From positions 1-9,770 of the forward strand of contig JAHDEQ010000168.1 in the NCBI GenBank assembly GCA_020628755.1: a stretch of DNA of 9,770 bases. Reading direction: 5' to 3'. This document shows positions 1 through 6,478 of the stretch, one piece after another. The stretch's first letter is position 1. Every line of letters starts with the position of its first letter. Under the pieces are notes generated by a model. That model made no database searches. It worked only from the letters and a program-made list of their open reading frames with translations, and was not told the origin of the DNA. The DNA comes from Saprospiraceae bacterium (GTDB lineage Bacteria; Bacteroidota; Bacteroidia; Chitinophagales; Saprospiraceae). A program made the position numbers and the translations under genes.

Positions 1-2
1 TT

Positions 3-38
3 GAGGCTTTTAGCTTGCATCAATTAGACAAAAAGTAA
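3..38 (+). CDS. Possible C-terminal end of an upstream gene (partial)
   Basis: The frame starting at base 3 reads EAFSLHQLDKK and ends at a TAA at 36-38. A charged, lysine-rich end followed 40 bp later by a terminator hairpin is what the tail of a + strand gene would look like. Only eleven codons are visible and the other two frames also stop early (TAG at 25-27, TGA at 2-4), so the frame choice is inference. No function can be assigned. Confidence 0.35.
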   Translation, partial: EAFSLHQLDKK

Positions 39-77
39 AAATATTTTTCTTTCTAACACGTTTTTAATTTCCTAAAG

Positions 78-102
78 GCTGACAAGTTTCTTGTCAGCTT
101 TT
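78..102 (+). terminator. Rho-independent terminator hairpin
   Basis: A perfect 9-bp stem (GCTGACAAG at 78-86, CTTGTCAGC at 90-98) closes a 3-nt loop and is followed by TTTT at 99-102. A-rich bases before the stem (74-76) mean it could work weakly on the other strand too. It would end transcription of the gene whose tail is at the left edge and insulate the tetR operon from it. Confidence 0.65.
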
Positions 103-195
103 GTAGTATGGGGCAGTAGAGTTATTCCTGCACAAGCATATTGTCTTTCTTTTATAGCACAATAAATTCTCAAATAAGAAAATACTTTTTATATT

Positions 196-211
196 GTGAG
201 TAATTACTCAC
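196..211. promoter_or_regulatory. Perfect palindrome, likely TetR-family operator
   Basis: GTGAGTAATTACTCAC is a 16-bp perfect inverted repeat with no spacer, ending 4 bp before the ATG of the TetR-type gene. TetR-family dimers typically bind such palindromes next to their own start, so autoregulation and control of the downstream operon is the natural inference. No good Bacteroidota promoter (TTTG, about 20 bp, TAnnTTTG) is evident; the nearest approximation is TACTTTTT at 183-190. A start site there would leave a very short leader, with the operator at or just downstream of the transcription start. Confidence 0.65.
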
Positions 212-215
212 TTTT

Positions 216-740
216 ATGACTATAAAGAAGCAAAAAATATTAGATGCAGCACTCCAACTTTTTGCTACACATGGATATGATGCTACTCCTACTAGCAAAA
301 TTGCTAAAGAAGCTGGCGTTTCAGAAGGACTTATATTTCGACATTTTGAAAGTAAAGAAAAATTACTTGTATTCATCATGGATATGGGTATCGAAAAAAG
401 CTTGGAGCTATCAAGAGGTGTCCTTTCAGCAGAGAATCCAAAAGAGATTTTAAAAGGTATTTTGGAGCTACCTTTTCTGATTGAAGAGGATATACATTTT
501 TGGAAATTACACCATGCACTTAAATTGCAATCTCCGGAATATACAGATCGCTACAAGACTTTCAAAGATGAAACATTATTAGAAATTTTCTCTAAACTTG
601 GCTATAAAAATCCTCGTTCAGAAGCTGCTTTTATGGGCGTTTTTTTAGAAGGTCTTTTTGTTTCTATTTTAAGCAAACAAGAATATGATTACGAACAATT
701 AAAGCAAATCATTTATTCCAAATACAATCTAAACGAATGA
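216..740 (+). CDS. TetR/AcrR-family transcriptional regulator
   Basis: This 174-residue protein carries an N-terminal TetR_N helix-turn-helix domain, about residues 5-50. The recognition part reads TSKIAKEAGVSEGLIFRHF (residues 26-44), followed by the usual ESKEKLL. The rest is a helical ligand-binding and dimerisation domain with no recognisable ligand signature. It is a little shorter than typical family members (about 190-210). The ATG at 216 is chosen because it puts the HTH at the normal distance from the N terminus and follows the palindromic operator. The stop overlaps the next gene's start (ATGA at 737-740), implying translational coupling to the cytochrome gene. It probably represses its own operon and is released by a small molecule linked to the Mo-hydroxylase. 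The family is clear; the ligand is unknown. Confidence 0.93.
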   Translation: MTIKKQKILDAALQLFATHGYDATPTSKIAKEAGVSEGLIFRHFESKEKLLVFIMDMGIEKSLELSRGVLSAENPKEILKGILELPFLIEEDIHFWKLHHALKLQSPEYTDRYKTFKDETLLEIFSKLGYKNPRSEAAFMGVFLEGLFVSILSKQEYDYEQLKQIIYSKYNLNE

Positions 741-1351
741 AAAGACAACACATTTTAATGACCATATTTTTTCTATTGTTGGCATCGGTGACTTTGCTTT
801 TAGCAAATTCTTTGACTAAGAAGGATAATTTTTTAGCAAATGAAAATACTGAAACTACAACTGCTTATGACGATCCTTTTTCCAAAATGATGAAGGTTCT
901 CACCCACAAACGTTGCGTCAATTGCCATCCTTCGGGCAACCGTCCACGCCAAGGCGAGGACAGTCATTATCACAATTTCAATGTATTGCGTGGTGCTGAT
1001 AATCATGGTGTGGCAGCACTTCGATGTGAATCTTGCCATGCGGACGAAAACAATGATTTCTCAGGTGTACCTGGTGCCCCAGAATGGAGTCTTGCTCCCC
1101 TCGAAATGGCTTGGGAAGGACTTAGTCGTGTCGAAATTGCTAAATCTATGCTCGACCCAAAAATAAACGGTGGTCGTAGTTTAGAAGAAACCGTAAAACA
1201 TCTTACCGAACATGAACTTGTTCTTTGGGCATGGGAGCCTGGCGTAGATGCAGAAGGCAATCCACGAGAAAAGCCACCTGTTTCCAAAGAAGAATACATC
1301 AAAGCAGTCAAAGAATGGGCAGCCGCTGGCGCAATTATACCAGAAAAATAA
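737..1351 (+). CDS. Diheme cytochrome c, electron acceptor for the Ior-type Mo-hydroxylase
   Basis: The 204-residue protein begins with a hydrophobic segment (about residues 6-25) that is a Sec signal or membrane anchor; there is no lipobox cysteine. Two haem c sites are visible: CVNCH at 60-64 and CESCH at 97-101. Between them lie GNRPRQGEDSHYHN and RGADNHG, which may supply distal ligands. The C-terminal half contains a GGRSLEE stretch and LVLWAWEPG. This layout matches the small diheme proteins often annotated as 'isoquinoline 1-oxidoreductase subunit' that accompany IorA/IorB. Inferred role: taking electrons from the [2Fe-2S] centres of IorA in the periplasm and passing them to the respiratory chain. 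It overlaps tetR by 4 bp and is 90 bp upstream of iorA. Covalent haem attachment is expected from the motifs but not proven. Confidence 0.88.
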   Translation: MKRQHILMTIFFLLLASVTLLLANSLTKKDNFLANENTETTTAYDDPFSKMMKVLTHKRCVNCHPSGNRPRQGEDSHYHNFNVLRGADNHGVAALRCESCHADENNDFSGVPGAPEWSLAPLEMAWEGLSRVEIAKSMLDPKINGGRSLEETVKHLTEHELVLWAWEPGVDAEGNPREKPPVSKEEYIKAVKEWAAAGAIIPEK

Positions 1352-1374
1352 TTTCCCCGACGTGCCTACGTACC

Positions 1375-1436
1375 TATGTGTTTGCGTGTTTATGCAAATC
1401 CGTAAACACATAAACACTTCGGCACACAAACACATA
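1375..1436 (+). repeat. Nested inverted repeat between the cytochrome gene and iorA
   Basis: The outer arms, 1375-1388 and 1423-1436, pair at 13 of 14 positions. The inner arms, GTGTTTATG at 1386-1394 and CATAAACAC at 1409-1417, pair perfectly around a 14-nt loop. The outer and inner stems share only 1386-1388, so a combined hairpin of about 62 nt can form. All arms are variants of TGTGTTT / AAACACA, so the region is also low in complexity. No T-run follows, so it is not a standard terminator. An mRNA stability or processing element is possible, as is a mobile palindromic repeat. Confidence 0.7.
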
Positions 1437-1441
1437 TTAAG

Positions 1442-1909
1442 ATGAAAATCACATTCAATATAAACGGAAAATCGCAGTCAGTAGATGTTGATGAACACAC
1501 ACCACTTTTATGGGTAGTTCGAGATGTTTTAAACCTCAAAGGAACAAAATTTGGTTGCGGCAAAGCTGCCTGCGGAGCATGCACTTTGCATGTGGATGGC
1601 GAAGCAGTTCGTTCCTGTTCTTACCCAATAAAATTTGCAGAAGGAAAAGAAGTCACAACCATCGAAGGACTTGGAGAAGGCGATAATTTACATCCTGTTC
1701 AACAAGCATGGATGGAAGAAATCGTACCTCAATGCGGTTATTGCCAACCTGGTTTTATGATGGCAACGGCTGCATTATTAGAAAAAATCCCTAATCCAAC
1801 AGATGAGGATATTGACAACAATATTGTTAATATTTGCCGATGTGCTACTTATTATCGTATGCGTAAAGCCATCCATCGTGCTGCTGAAATTAAAGGAACA
1901 AATTCCTAG
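1442..1909 (+). CDS. iorA: (2Fe-2S)-binding small subunit of isoquinoline 1-oxidoreductase-type Mo-hydroxylase
   Basis: This 155-residue protein has the full two-cluster arrangement of xanthine oxidase-family small subunits. The N-terminal plant-type ferredoxin domain (about 1-75) holds the first cluster: C39, C44, C47 (CGKAACGAC) and C59. The C-terminal helical [2Fe-2S] domain holds C98 and C101 (CGYC) and C132 and C134 (CRC). The length is usual for IorA. There is no signal peptide, as expected if it is exported already bound to the Tat-targeted large subunit. It relays electrons from the Mo centre in IorB, here probably to the diheme cytochrome encoded upstream. The symbol follows the family; isoquinoline itself need not be the substrate, since homologues oxidise other N-heterocycles or aldehydes. 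Confidence 0.92.
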   Translation: MKITFNINGKSQSVDVDEHTPLLWVVRDVLNLKGTKFGCGKAACGACTLHVDGEAVRSCSYPIKFAEGKEVTTIEGLGEGDNLHPVQQAWMEEIVPQCGYCQPGFMMATAALLEKIPNPTDEDIDNNIVNICRCATYYRMRKAIHRAAEIKGTNS

Positions 1910-1930
1910 TTTTATCATCCAAACTAAATT

Positions 1931-1988
1931 GGTTTGATAAACTTGCGGGAAGCAAAAAAGCAAAGTAAAGTTTGTTAAATCTAGATTA
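1931..1988 (+). repeat. Dispersed palindromic repeat, diverged copy (iorA-iorB gap)
   Basis: Arms at 1933-1944 (TTTGATAAACTT) and 1968-1979 (AAGTTTGTTAAA) form a 12-bp stem with two G-U pairs. The unit shares AAACTTGCGGG with the copy at 4183 and the trailing CTAGATT with the copy at 6409. It has the same order and length as those copies: TAAACTTG, a GC-containing loop, AAGTTT, TAAA, CTA. It lies between iorA and iorB, so it would be transcribed within the operon. Confidence 0.6.
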
Positions 1989-2010
1989 GTCATAAGTATC
2001 AAAATCAATA

Positions 2011-4176
2011 ATGAGCAACAATACAAAACCAAAAAATAAATCCAGAAGACGATTTTTCCTAAAAGCAGGATTAGGAACAATGGGCGTACTAGCTCTAGGA
2101 ACTTATGTTTTTAGAAATCCCATGCGTCGAAAAATATATGAATTGTCTGAAACGCTGGTTCCTCCATATAACGGAAGCGGAACAGAAGCCAACCTTTGGT
2201 TTGAAATGACCAAAGAAAACAAACTCATTTTTCATTCTCCAAAGGTCGAAATGGGACAAGGAACATTCACAGGATTTGCCCAAATTGTAGCAGATGAACT
2301 AGATTTAAACATCAACCAAATCATCGTCAAAGCTGCCGAAACGGATACTGGAATTATTGACGGAATGAGTACAGGAGGGAGTTTATCAATTGCTTCCATG
2401 TATCAACCCATTCGTGAAATGGCTGCTACCATGCGAGAAAAAATCAAACTTGAAGCTGCTAAAAAATTAAGTATTGATGCTAGTTCTATCAAAACGGCTG
2501 ATGGCGTTTTGACGGCAGAAGGTAAAATAATGACCTATGCCGAAGCTCTTGCAGAAGTGACTGATTGGTCACTTCCTGACACGCCTGAATTACGTCCTTT
2601 TTCTTCGTATAAATATATTGGAAAACCTATTCCTAGAACAGATTTAAAAGCGAAGATAGTTGGCGAACCTATTTTTGGAATGGATGCTGAAATGCCCGAT
2701 ATGCTCCATGCTGCGGTCATTCGACCAGAGCATGTTGGCTCTTCACTCAAAAGTGCCGACACAAGTGTTGCCGAAAAAATGCCTGGCGTTGTAAAGGTTG
2801 TACAAATGGATGGCTGGATTGGTATCATAGCAGAAAGTTTTCCGCAAGCCCTCGCAGCCAAAAACAAGGTAAAAGTAGAGTGGGATATTCCCACTGTATG
2901 GACAGAACAAAGTCTTCGGGACTACCTCAAAATTGGTGAAGGCGATAAAATGATAACCCAAAAATCAGGTGCTGAACTCGAAGAAGGAGGCGATGGAGTA
3001 ATTGATTTGGAATTTACAAGTCCGATTGGAGCACATGCCCAAATCGAACCAAACGGCGCAGTTGCTCACTATAAAGACGGAAAAGTAACAGTCAAATTAT
3101 CCACACAAGTCATCGGAATTACCCAAAAACAAGTTGCTGAAGCATTGAATATTGATACCGAAAATGTCAATATCATTGGTACATATTTAGGTGGTGGATT
3201 TGGTCGGCGATTGGATACCAATCATGCGGCGCATGCTGCTTTGATGTCCAAAGAAGTGGGTAAGCCTGTCAAATACTTTTTTACTCGAAAAGAAGAGTTC
3301 CAAAACGATATGTTTCGTCCACCGACACACCATATCATACGAGGCAAGGTTGATAATAATGGACAACTAGAAGCCTTAGAACATCACTATGCCAGTGGCG
3401 ATGTTGCTATCAACGCTGCTTTGTTTCCGCCAGTAGCAGGTACAGTCTTAGGAACCGACGTTGGCGCGATGCGAGGAGGCAATATTATGTATAAAAACCT
3501 CCCCAATTACCGAGCAGTACAATGGCATAGAACCTTGCCTTTTGCAACGAGTTTTTGGCGTAGTTTGGGTTTATTGGCCAACACCTTTGCTATTGAAAGT
3601 TTTATTGATGAAATGGCTTTGAAAGCTGGAAAAAATCCCGTCGAATATCGCCTTGCCATGCTAGGCGATGATGAAAACCAGCAACGTATCCGAAAAGTTA
3701 TTGAAGAATGCGCTTCTAAAGCAAATTATAATGATAAAGTTTCAGGAAATAAAGCAATGGGCTTTGCCGCATCTATTGATGCTGGCTCTCCTTGCGCTCA
3801 AGTTGTCGAAGTTTCTATAATAGATAATGAAATAAAAGTCGAAAAAGTAACTTGTGTCATGGATTGTGGTTTGGCGGTCAATCCCGACCAAGTGAGGGCG
3901 CAATGCGAAGGTTCAATCATCATGGGAATCAGTGCTGCTGTACACGAAAAAATGACCATCAAAGATGGCCGCTTATTCCCCATTATTTATGGCCCATATG
4001 ATATGGCTTTGATGCGAAATTCGCCTAAAGAAATTGATGTCCATTTAATTCAGGGAGTTGATGTGCCTTTGCCTGTGGGCGAGCCGCCATTGGGTCCCAT
4101 TGGTGCTGCAATTGGCAATGCGATTCGTCGAATTACAGGCAAACGCTTGACTGATTTGCCCATGACTTTAGCTTAA
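2011..4176 (+). CDS. iorB: Molybdopterin-binding large subunit of isoquinoline 1-oxidoreductase-type Mo-hydroxylase
   Basis: At 721 residues this has the usual size for IorB. The N terminus carries a Tat signal: RRFFLK with the twin arginines at 13-14, then a hydrophobic stretch (about 19-34). Mo-cofactor domains of the aldehyde/xanthine oxidase superfamily follow. Markers include VEMGQGTFTGFAQIVADEL (79-97), MSTGGS (119-124), GGGFGRR (394-400, cofactor binding), SFWRSLG (514-520) and GEPPLGPIGAA (690-700), whose Glu691 fits the catalytic glutamate of the family. The protein is expected in the periplasm with a cytosine-dinucleotide type Mo cofactor, hydroxylating an N-heterocycle or aldehyde using water oxygen. 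IorA supplies its Fe-S relay. No maturation factor (XdhC/CoxI type) is encoded nearby. The substrate cannot be deduced. Confidence 0.93.
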   Translation: MSNNTKPKNKSRRRFFLKAGLGTMGVLALGTYVFRNPMRRKIYELSETLVPPYNGSGTEANLWFEMTKENKLIFHSPKVEMGQGTFTGFAQIVADELDLNINQIIVKAAETDTGIIDGMSTGGSLSIASMYQPIREMAATMREKIKLEAAKKLSIDASSIKTADGVLTAEGKIMTYAEALAEVTDWSLPDTPELRPFSSYKYIGKPIPRTDLKAKIVGEPIFGMDAEMPDMLHAAVIRPEHVGSSLKSADTSVAEKMPGVVKVVQMDGWIGIIAESFPQALAAKNKVKVEWDIPTVWTEQSLRDYLKIGEGDKMITQKSGAELEEGGDGVIDLEFTSPIGAHAQIEPNGAVAHYKDGKVTVKLSTQVIGITQKQVAEALNIDTENVNIIGTYLGGGFGRRLDTNHAAHAALMSKEVGKPVKYFFTRKEEFQNDMFRPPTHHIIRGKVDNNGQLEALEHHYASGDVAINAALFPPVAGTVLGTDVGAMRGGNIMYKNLPNYRAVQWHRTLPFATSFWRSLGLLANTFAIESFIDEMALKAGKNPVEYRLAMLGDDENQQRIRKVIEECASKANYNDKVSGNKAMGFAASIDAGSPCAQVVEVSIIDNEIKVEKVTCVMDCGLAVNPDQVRAQCEGSIIMGISAAVHEKMTIKDGRLFPIIYGPYDMALMRNSPKEIDVHLIQGVDVPLPVGEPPLGPIGAAIGNAIRRITGKRLTDLPMTLA

Positions 4177-4182
4177 AAAATT

Positions 4183-4240
4183 GCTTTCCTAAACTTGCGG
4201 GTTGCTATGTGATAGTGCTAAGTTTAGTAAAGCTAAATCC
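4183..4240 (+). repeat. Dispersed palindromic repeat copy (iorB-SDR gap)
   Basis: GCTTTCCTAAACTT (4183-4196) pairs with AAGTTTAGTAAAGC (4220-4233) with one mismatch in 14. The loop has a minor CTAT/ATAG pairing. Both arms are identical in sequence to those of the copy at 6409, and the AAACTTGCGGG string is identical to that in the copy at 1931. It lies just after the iorB stop; there is no T-run, so it is not a clear terminator. An extended frame of the next gene reads through it, but that extension is probably not translated. Confidence 0.75.
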
Positions 4241-4261
4241 TTAGAAATAAAACGCTATTTT

Positions 4262-4912
4262 ATGAAAAACATCCTCATCGTCGGTTCATCAGGCATGGTC
4301 GGAGGCATTGTGCTCCGCCAATGCCTCCAAGCAAATGAAGTTGAAAAAGTGACGGCTATTGTTCGTCGTCCACTTGGAATGAAACATCCCAAATTGGTTG
4401 AAGTAATTCACAAAGACTACATGGATTATTCTGCAATCGAAGCACATTTTAAAAACCAAAATGTTGCTCAATTTTGTATTGGAGCTTACACAGGTCAAGT
4501 ACCTGATGATGAATTTAAAAAGATAACTTTTGACTTTGTACAAGTTTTTGCTGACTTGTTCAAAACACAGAATCCAGATGGTACTTTTTGTTTGTTAAGT
4601 GGGCAAGGCGCAGACCAAAGCGAAAAGAGTAGAGTTGCCTTTGCTCGCTACAAAGGCATGGCGGAGAATTATTTGATGGCAAAAGAATTTGGTCAGTTTT
4701 ATAGTTTCCGCCCTGGTTATATTTATCCTGTCGAAAAACGAGAAGAACCAAATTTGATGTATCGTGTATCGAGAAGTTTGTATCCCGTTTTGAAACGCAT
4801 TTTCCCTTCGGCGGCTATCACTTCAGAAACACTGGGCAAAGCCATGTGTAAAGCGGGCTTGCATGGTACATTCCAGACCATTCTCGAAAATGAAGATATT
4901 AAAAAAGTCTAA
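4262..4912 (+). CDS. NAD(P)H-binding Rossmann-fold protein (atypical SDR / NmrA-like)
   Basis: The 216-residue protein starts with a dinucleotide-binding beta-alpha-beta: NILIVGSSGMVGG, with G8-x-x-G11-x-x-G14. The order of elements resembles atypical short-chain dehydrogenases of the NAD(P)H-binding group (HTATIP2/Fmp52-like): IVRRP at 33-37, LLSGQGAD at 111-118, YKGMAE at 130-135 and FRPGYIYP at 149-156. The Tyr130-Lys131 pair is not the classical YxxxK, so enzyme activity is uncertain. The ATG at 4262 is preferred over an in-frame TTG at 4202, because the TTG adds 20 residues encoded by the palindromic repeat and displaces the Rossmann start. It lies 85 bp after iorB on the same strand and probably belongs to the operon, perhaps processing a product of the Mo-hydroxylase; that role is inference. 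Confidence 0.85.
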   Translation: MKNILIVGSSGMVGGIVLRQCLQANEVEKVTAIVRRPLGMKHPKLVEVIHKDYMDYSAIEAHFKNQNVAQFCIGAYTGQVPDDEFKKITFDFVQVFADLFKTQNPDGTFCLLSGQGADQSEKSRVAFARYKGMAENYLMAKEFGQFYSFRPGYIYPVEKREEPNLMYRVSRSLYPVLKRIFPSAAITSETLGKAMCKAGLHGTFQTILENEDIKKV

Positions 4913-5575
4913 TCACAGCAATATCCACAAAGCTATTAATTGAGCTGAAAAGCCTACAAGATAACCTCCATACAAATCTTTGGGTTCGTGCGCTTTGAGC
5001 AAAAGACGAGAAGTACCTACAATACCTGCTAGTACAATACTTGCCATGAGGAGCGTGTTCATACTACATTTAACAATACCAAAGCTATTTAGATTGATAA
5101 CAAAATCGTCGTAACTATACAAAAACATACTTATCACGACCATTGCCATCAAACCGCCCATACCTACGGCATGAGCACTGATTTTTGAAAAGATATTGAT
5201 AAAAAAAGCCAAAAACAAACCAATCGTTGAACCCAACACAAAAACCGTAAAAGCAGTAGGAATATTCGGATTGTCCAAAACATTGCGAAACATCCATAAG
5301 TAAAAAACACCCGTTATGATATATGGCCCCGTACGCTCCATACGGTCGTGCATCTGAATGCTACTAATAAAATCCAGTTGCTTCATCATAAAAACAGCAA
5401 AGGCAGGAATCATAAAGGTGGACAAAAACACAAACAATATCAAAGGTGCATTTCCTTTGATATTATGTACTCCAAACAGGTACGGATTTATCAATAGCAG
5501 CAATACCAACATATACGTCAGCATAAGCAAGGGGTGAAAAACCACAGAAATAATATGTGCAGCTACTCGAAGCAT
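4913..5575 (-). CDS. PAP2-superfamily-like integral membrane protein
   Basis: This 220-residue protein is strongly hydrophobic, with about six probable membrane segments (roughly 8-30, 42-63, 84-98, 106-129, 136-154, 172-188, and a hydrophobic end). Three motifs recall type 2 phosphatidic acid phosphatases. DRMERTGP at 77-84 is a loose form of KX6RP. SAHAVG at 133-138 stands where PSGH would be. SRLLLKAHEPKD at 189-200 fits SRX5HX3D exactly. Members hydrolyse lipid or undecaprenyl phosphates at the membrane face; here the first two motifs are degenerate, so activity on a phosphate ester is only probable. It sits 18 bp downstream of the SAM hydroxide adenosyltransferase-family gene in one transcription unit. 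Its stop codon abuts that of the convergent Rossmann gene with no intervening terminator. Confidence 0.75.
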   Translation of the reverse strand: MLRVAAHIISVVFHPLLMLTYMLVLLLLINPYLFGVHNIKGNAPLILFVFLSTFMIPAFAVFMMKQLDFISSIQMHDRMERTGPYIITGVFYLWMFRNVLDNPNIPTAFTVFVLGSTIGLFLAFFINIFSKISAHAVGMGGLMAMVVISMFLYSYDDFVINLNSFGIVKCSMNTLLMASIVLAGIVGTSRLLLKAHEPKDLYGGYLVGFSAQLIALWILL

Positions 5576-5593
5576 TTACAAAAGTAATAGTTT

Positions 5594-6370
5594 TTACAAA
5601 CTCGGCATAAAATCTAGCTGAATCGTATCTTCTAATTTCAAATTTAACAAACTCGCCGCTTGCCCCATATTGATGGCCAACTCCAAATATCCCATCGAAT
5701 TGAACAAACAAAGCGGTTCACCTACAGGTACATCTGAATAAAAACGACTAATTTTATTTAACGGATGTGTCCGTTTATAGAACAATTGAAAAGAGCGACC
5801 TTTGGCCGTCTCTTTGAATAAATCTTCAGAAATATTCGTAATAACATTCCCAAAACGGTCAATATGTATAACTGTTCCTTTGAGTTGATTGCTGCTTTTG
5901 ACAGGATTATAAGTTATTCGTTCTGTAATCGAATCCAACAAAATACCAATTTCATGAAAGGGTTGTCCTTTTACAATGTGGTCAACCGCTTTACCATAAA
6001 TTTCTTCAAACGGAAATGTACTTTCGTCCGAATATTCCAATTCATAAATAGCTTCTGGCAAAGTGTCAAACATCAAAGACAAAACCCCATTATCAGGAGC
6101 AATGAAAAATTGCTCCTGATACTCCAAGGCTACAAAACAAGGCTTTGAGTTATAAAAATTATTGACACTAATAATATGTATCGTCCCTTTTGGAAAGCTT
6201 GGAAACGTATTTTTTAAAATAAAGGCTGCTTGAACTATATCAAAAGGCTTTACGTTATGCGTAATGTCAACAATATTCAAATCAGAACGTACACACAAAA
6301 GTGCTCCTTTGAGTGAGCCCAAATAATAATCCTGATAACCAAAATCAGTAGTCAAACTTACAATAGGCAT
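5594..6370 (-). CDS. SAM hydroxide adenosyltransferase family protein (DUF62), catalytic residues altered
   Basis: This 258-residue protein keeps the family frame: TTDFG at 7-11, DITHNV at 35-40, APDNG at 91-95, the C-terminal domain motif IDRFGNVITN at 170-179, and FNSMGYLELAIN at 203-214. Characterised members split S-adenosylmethionine with water or hydroxide into adenosine and methionine; fluorinases and chlorinases are relatives. Two expected catalytic regions differ. The usual VDPGVG..R stretch reads ISVNNFYNSKP (67-77), and the usual FHGRD reads FPFEE (119-123), so the Asp, Arg and His of the hydrolase triad are not recognisable. The protein may therefore use other residues, bind rather than cleave, or act on another nucleoside. 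It is the first gene of a two-gene unit with the PAP2-like protein, divergent from phoH. Confidence 0.88.
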   Translation of the reverse strand: MPIVSLTTDFGYQDYYLGSLKGALLCVRSDLNIVDITHNVKPFDIVQAAFILKNTFPSFPKGTIHIISVNNFYNSKPCFVALEYQEQFFIAPDNGVLSLMFDTLPEAIYELEYSDESTFPFEEIYGKAVDHIVKGQPFHEIGILLDSITERITYNPVKSSNQLKGTVIHIDRFGNVITNISEDLFKETAKGRSFQLFYKRTHPLNKISRFYSDVPVGEPLCLFNSMGYLELAINMGQAASLLNLKLEDTIQLDFMPSL

Positions 6371-6408
6371 AGAAATTGGGTTTCTTTTACTGAATTAACT
6401 ATTTTTAT

Positions 6409-6464
6409 GCTTTCCTAAACTTGTGCATAGCAAATGTACTGCAAAGTTTAGTAAAGCTAGATTT
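6409..6464 (+). repeat. Dispersed palindromic repeat copy (divergent region before phoH)
   Basis: GCTTTCCTAAACTT (6409-6422) pairs with AAGTTTAGTAAAGC (6444-6457), one mismatch in 14. A TGCA/TGCA pair at 6424-6427 and 6440-6443 extends the stem across a one-base bulge. Both 14-nt arms are identical to those of the copy at 4183 while the loop differs, which suggests the paired arms are conserved for structure. The tail CTAGATTT matches that of the copy at 1931. It occupies the gap between the divergent DUF62 and phoH genes. Confidence 0.75.
6431..6438 (-). promoter_or_regulatory. Candidate Bacteroidota -7 box for the DUF62-PAP2 unit
   Basis: On the minus strand these bases read TACATTTG, an exact fit to the TAnnTTTG -7 consensus of Bacteroidota, about 60 bp upstream of the DUF62 start. 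No clear TTTG lies at the -33 distance; the closest is GCTTT within the right arm of the palindromic repeat. The box lies inside the repeat loop, so it may be chance. Confidence 0.25.
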
Positions 6465-6478
6465 AATTTAACGTCTTT

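Noticed and set aside
1003..1311. Open frame of 102 codons on the minus strand inside the cytochrome gene
   Set aside because: It lies opposite a gene with two haem motifs and a clear family match; composition looks like an antisense shadow.
1778..2080. Open frame of 100 codons on the minus strand across the iorA-iorB junction
   Set aside because: It is antisense to the Cys-rich end of IorA and the Tat signal of IorB, and shows no recognisable domain.
4202..4261. Longer N terminus for the Rossmann protein from a TTG at 4202
   Set aside because: The added residues are encoded by the palindromic repeat and its flank, and the Rossmann fold begins right at the ATG at 4262.
5864..6148. Open frame of 94 codons on the plus strand within the DUF62 gene
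   Set aside because: It is opposite a well-supported protein; no motif or start context supports it.
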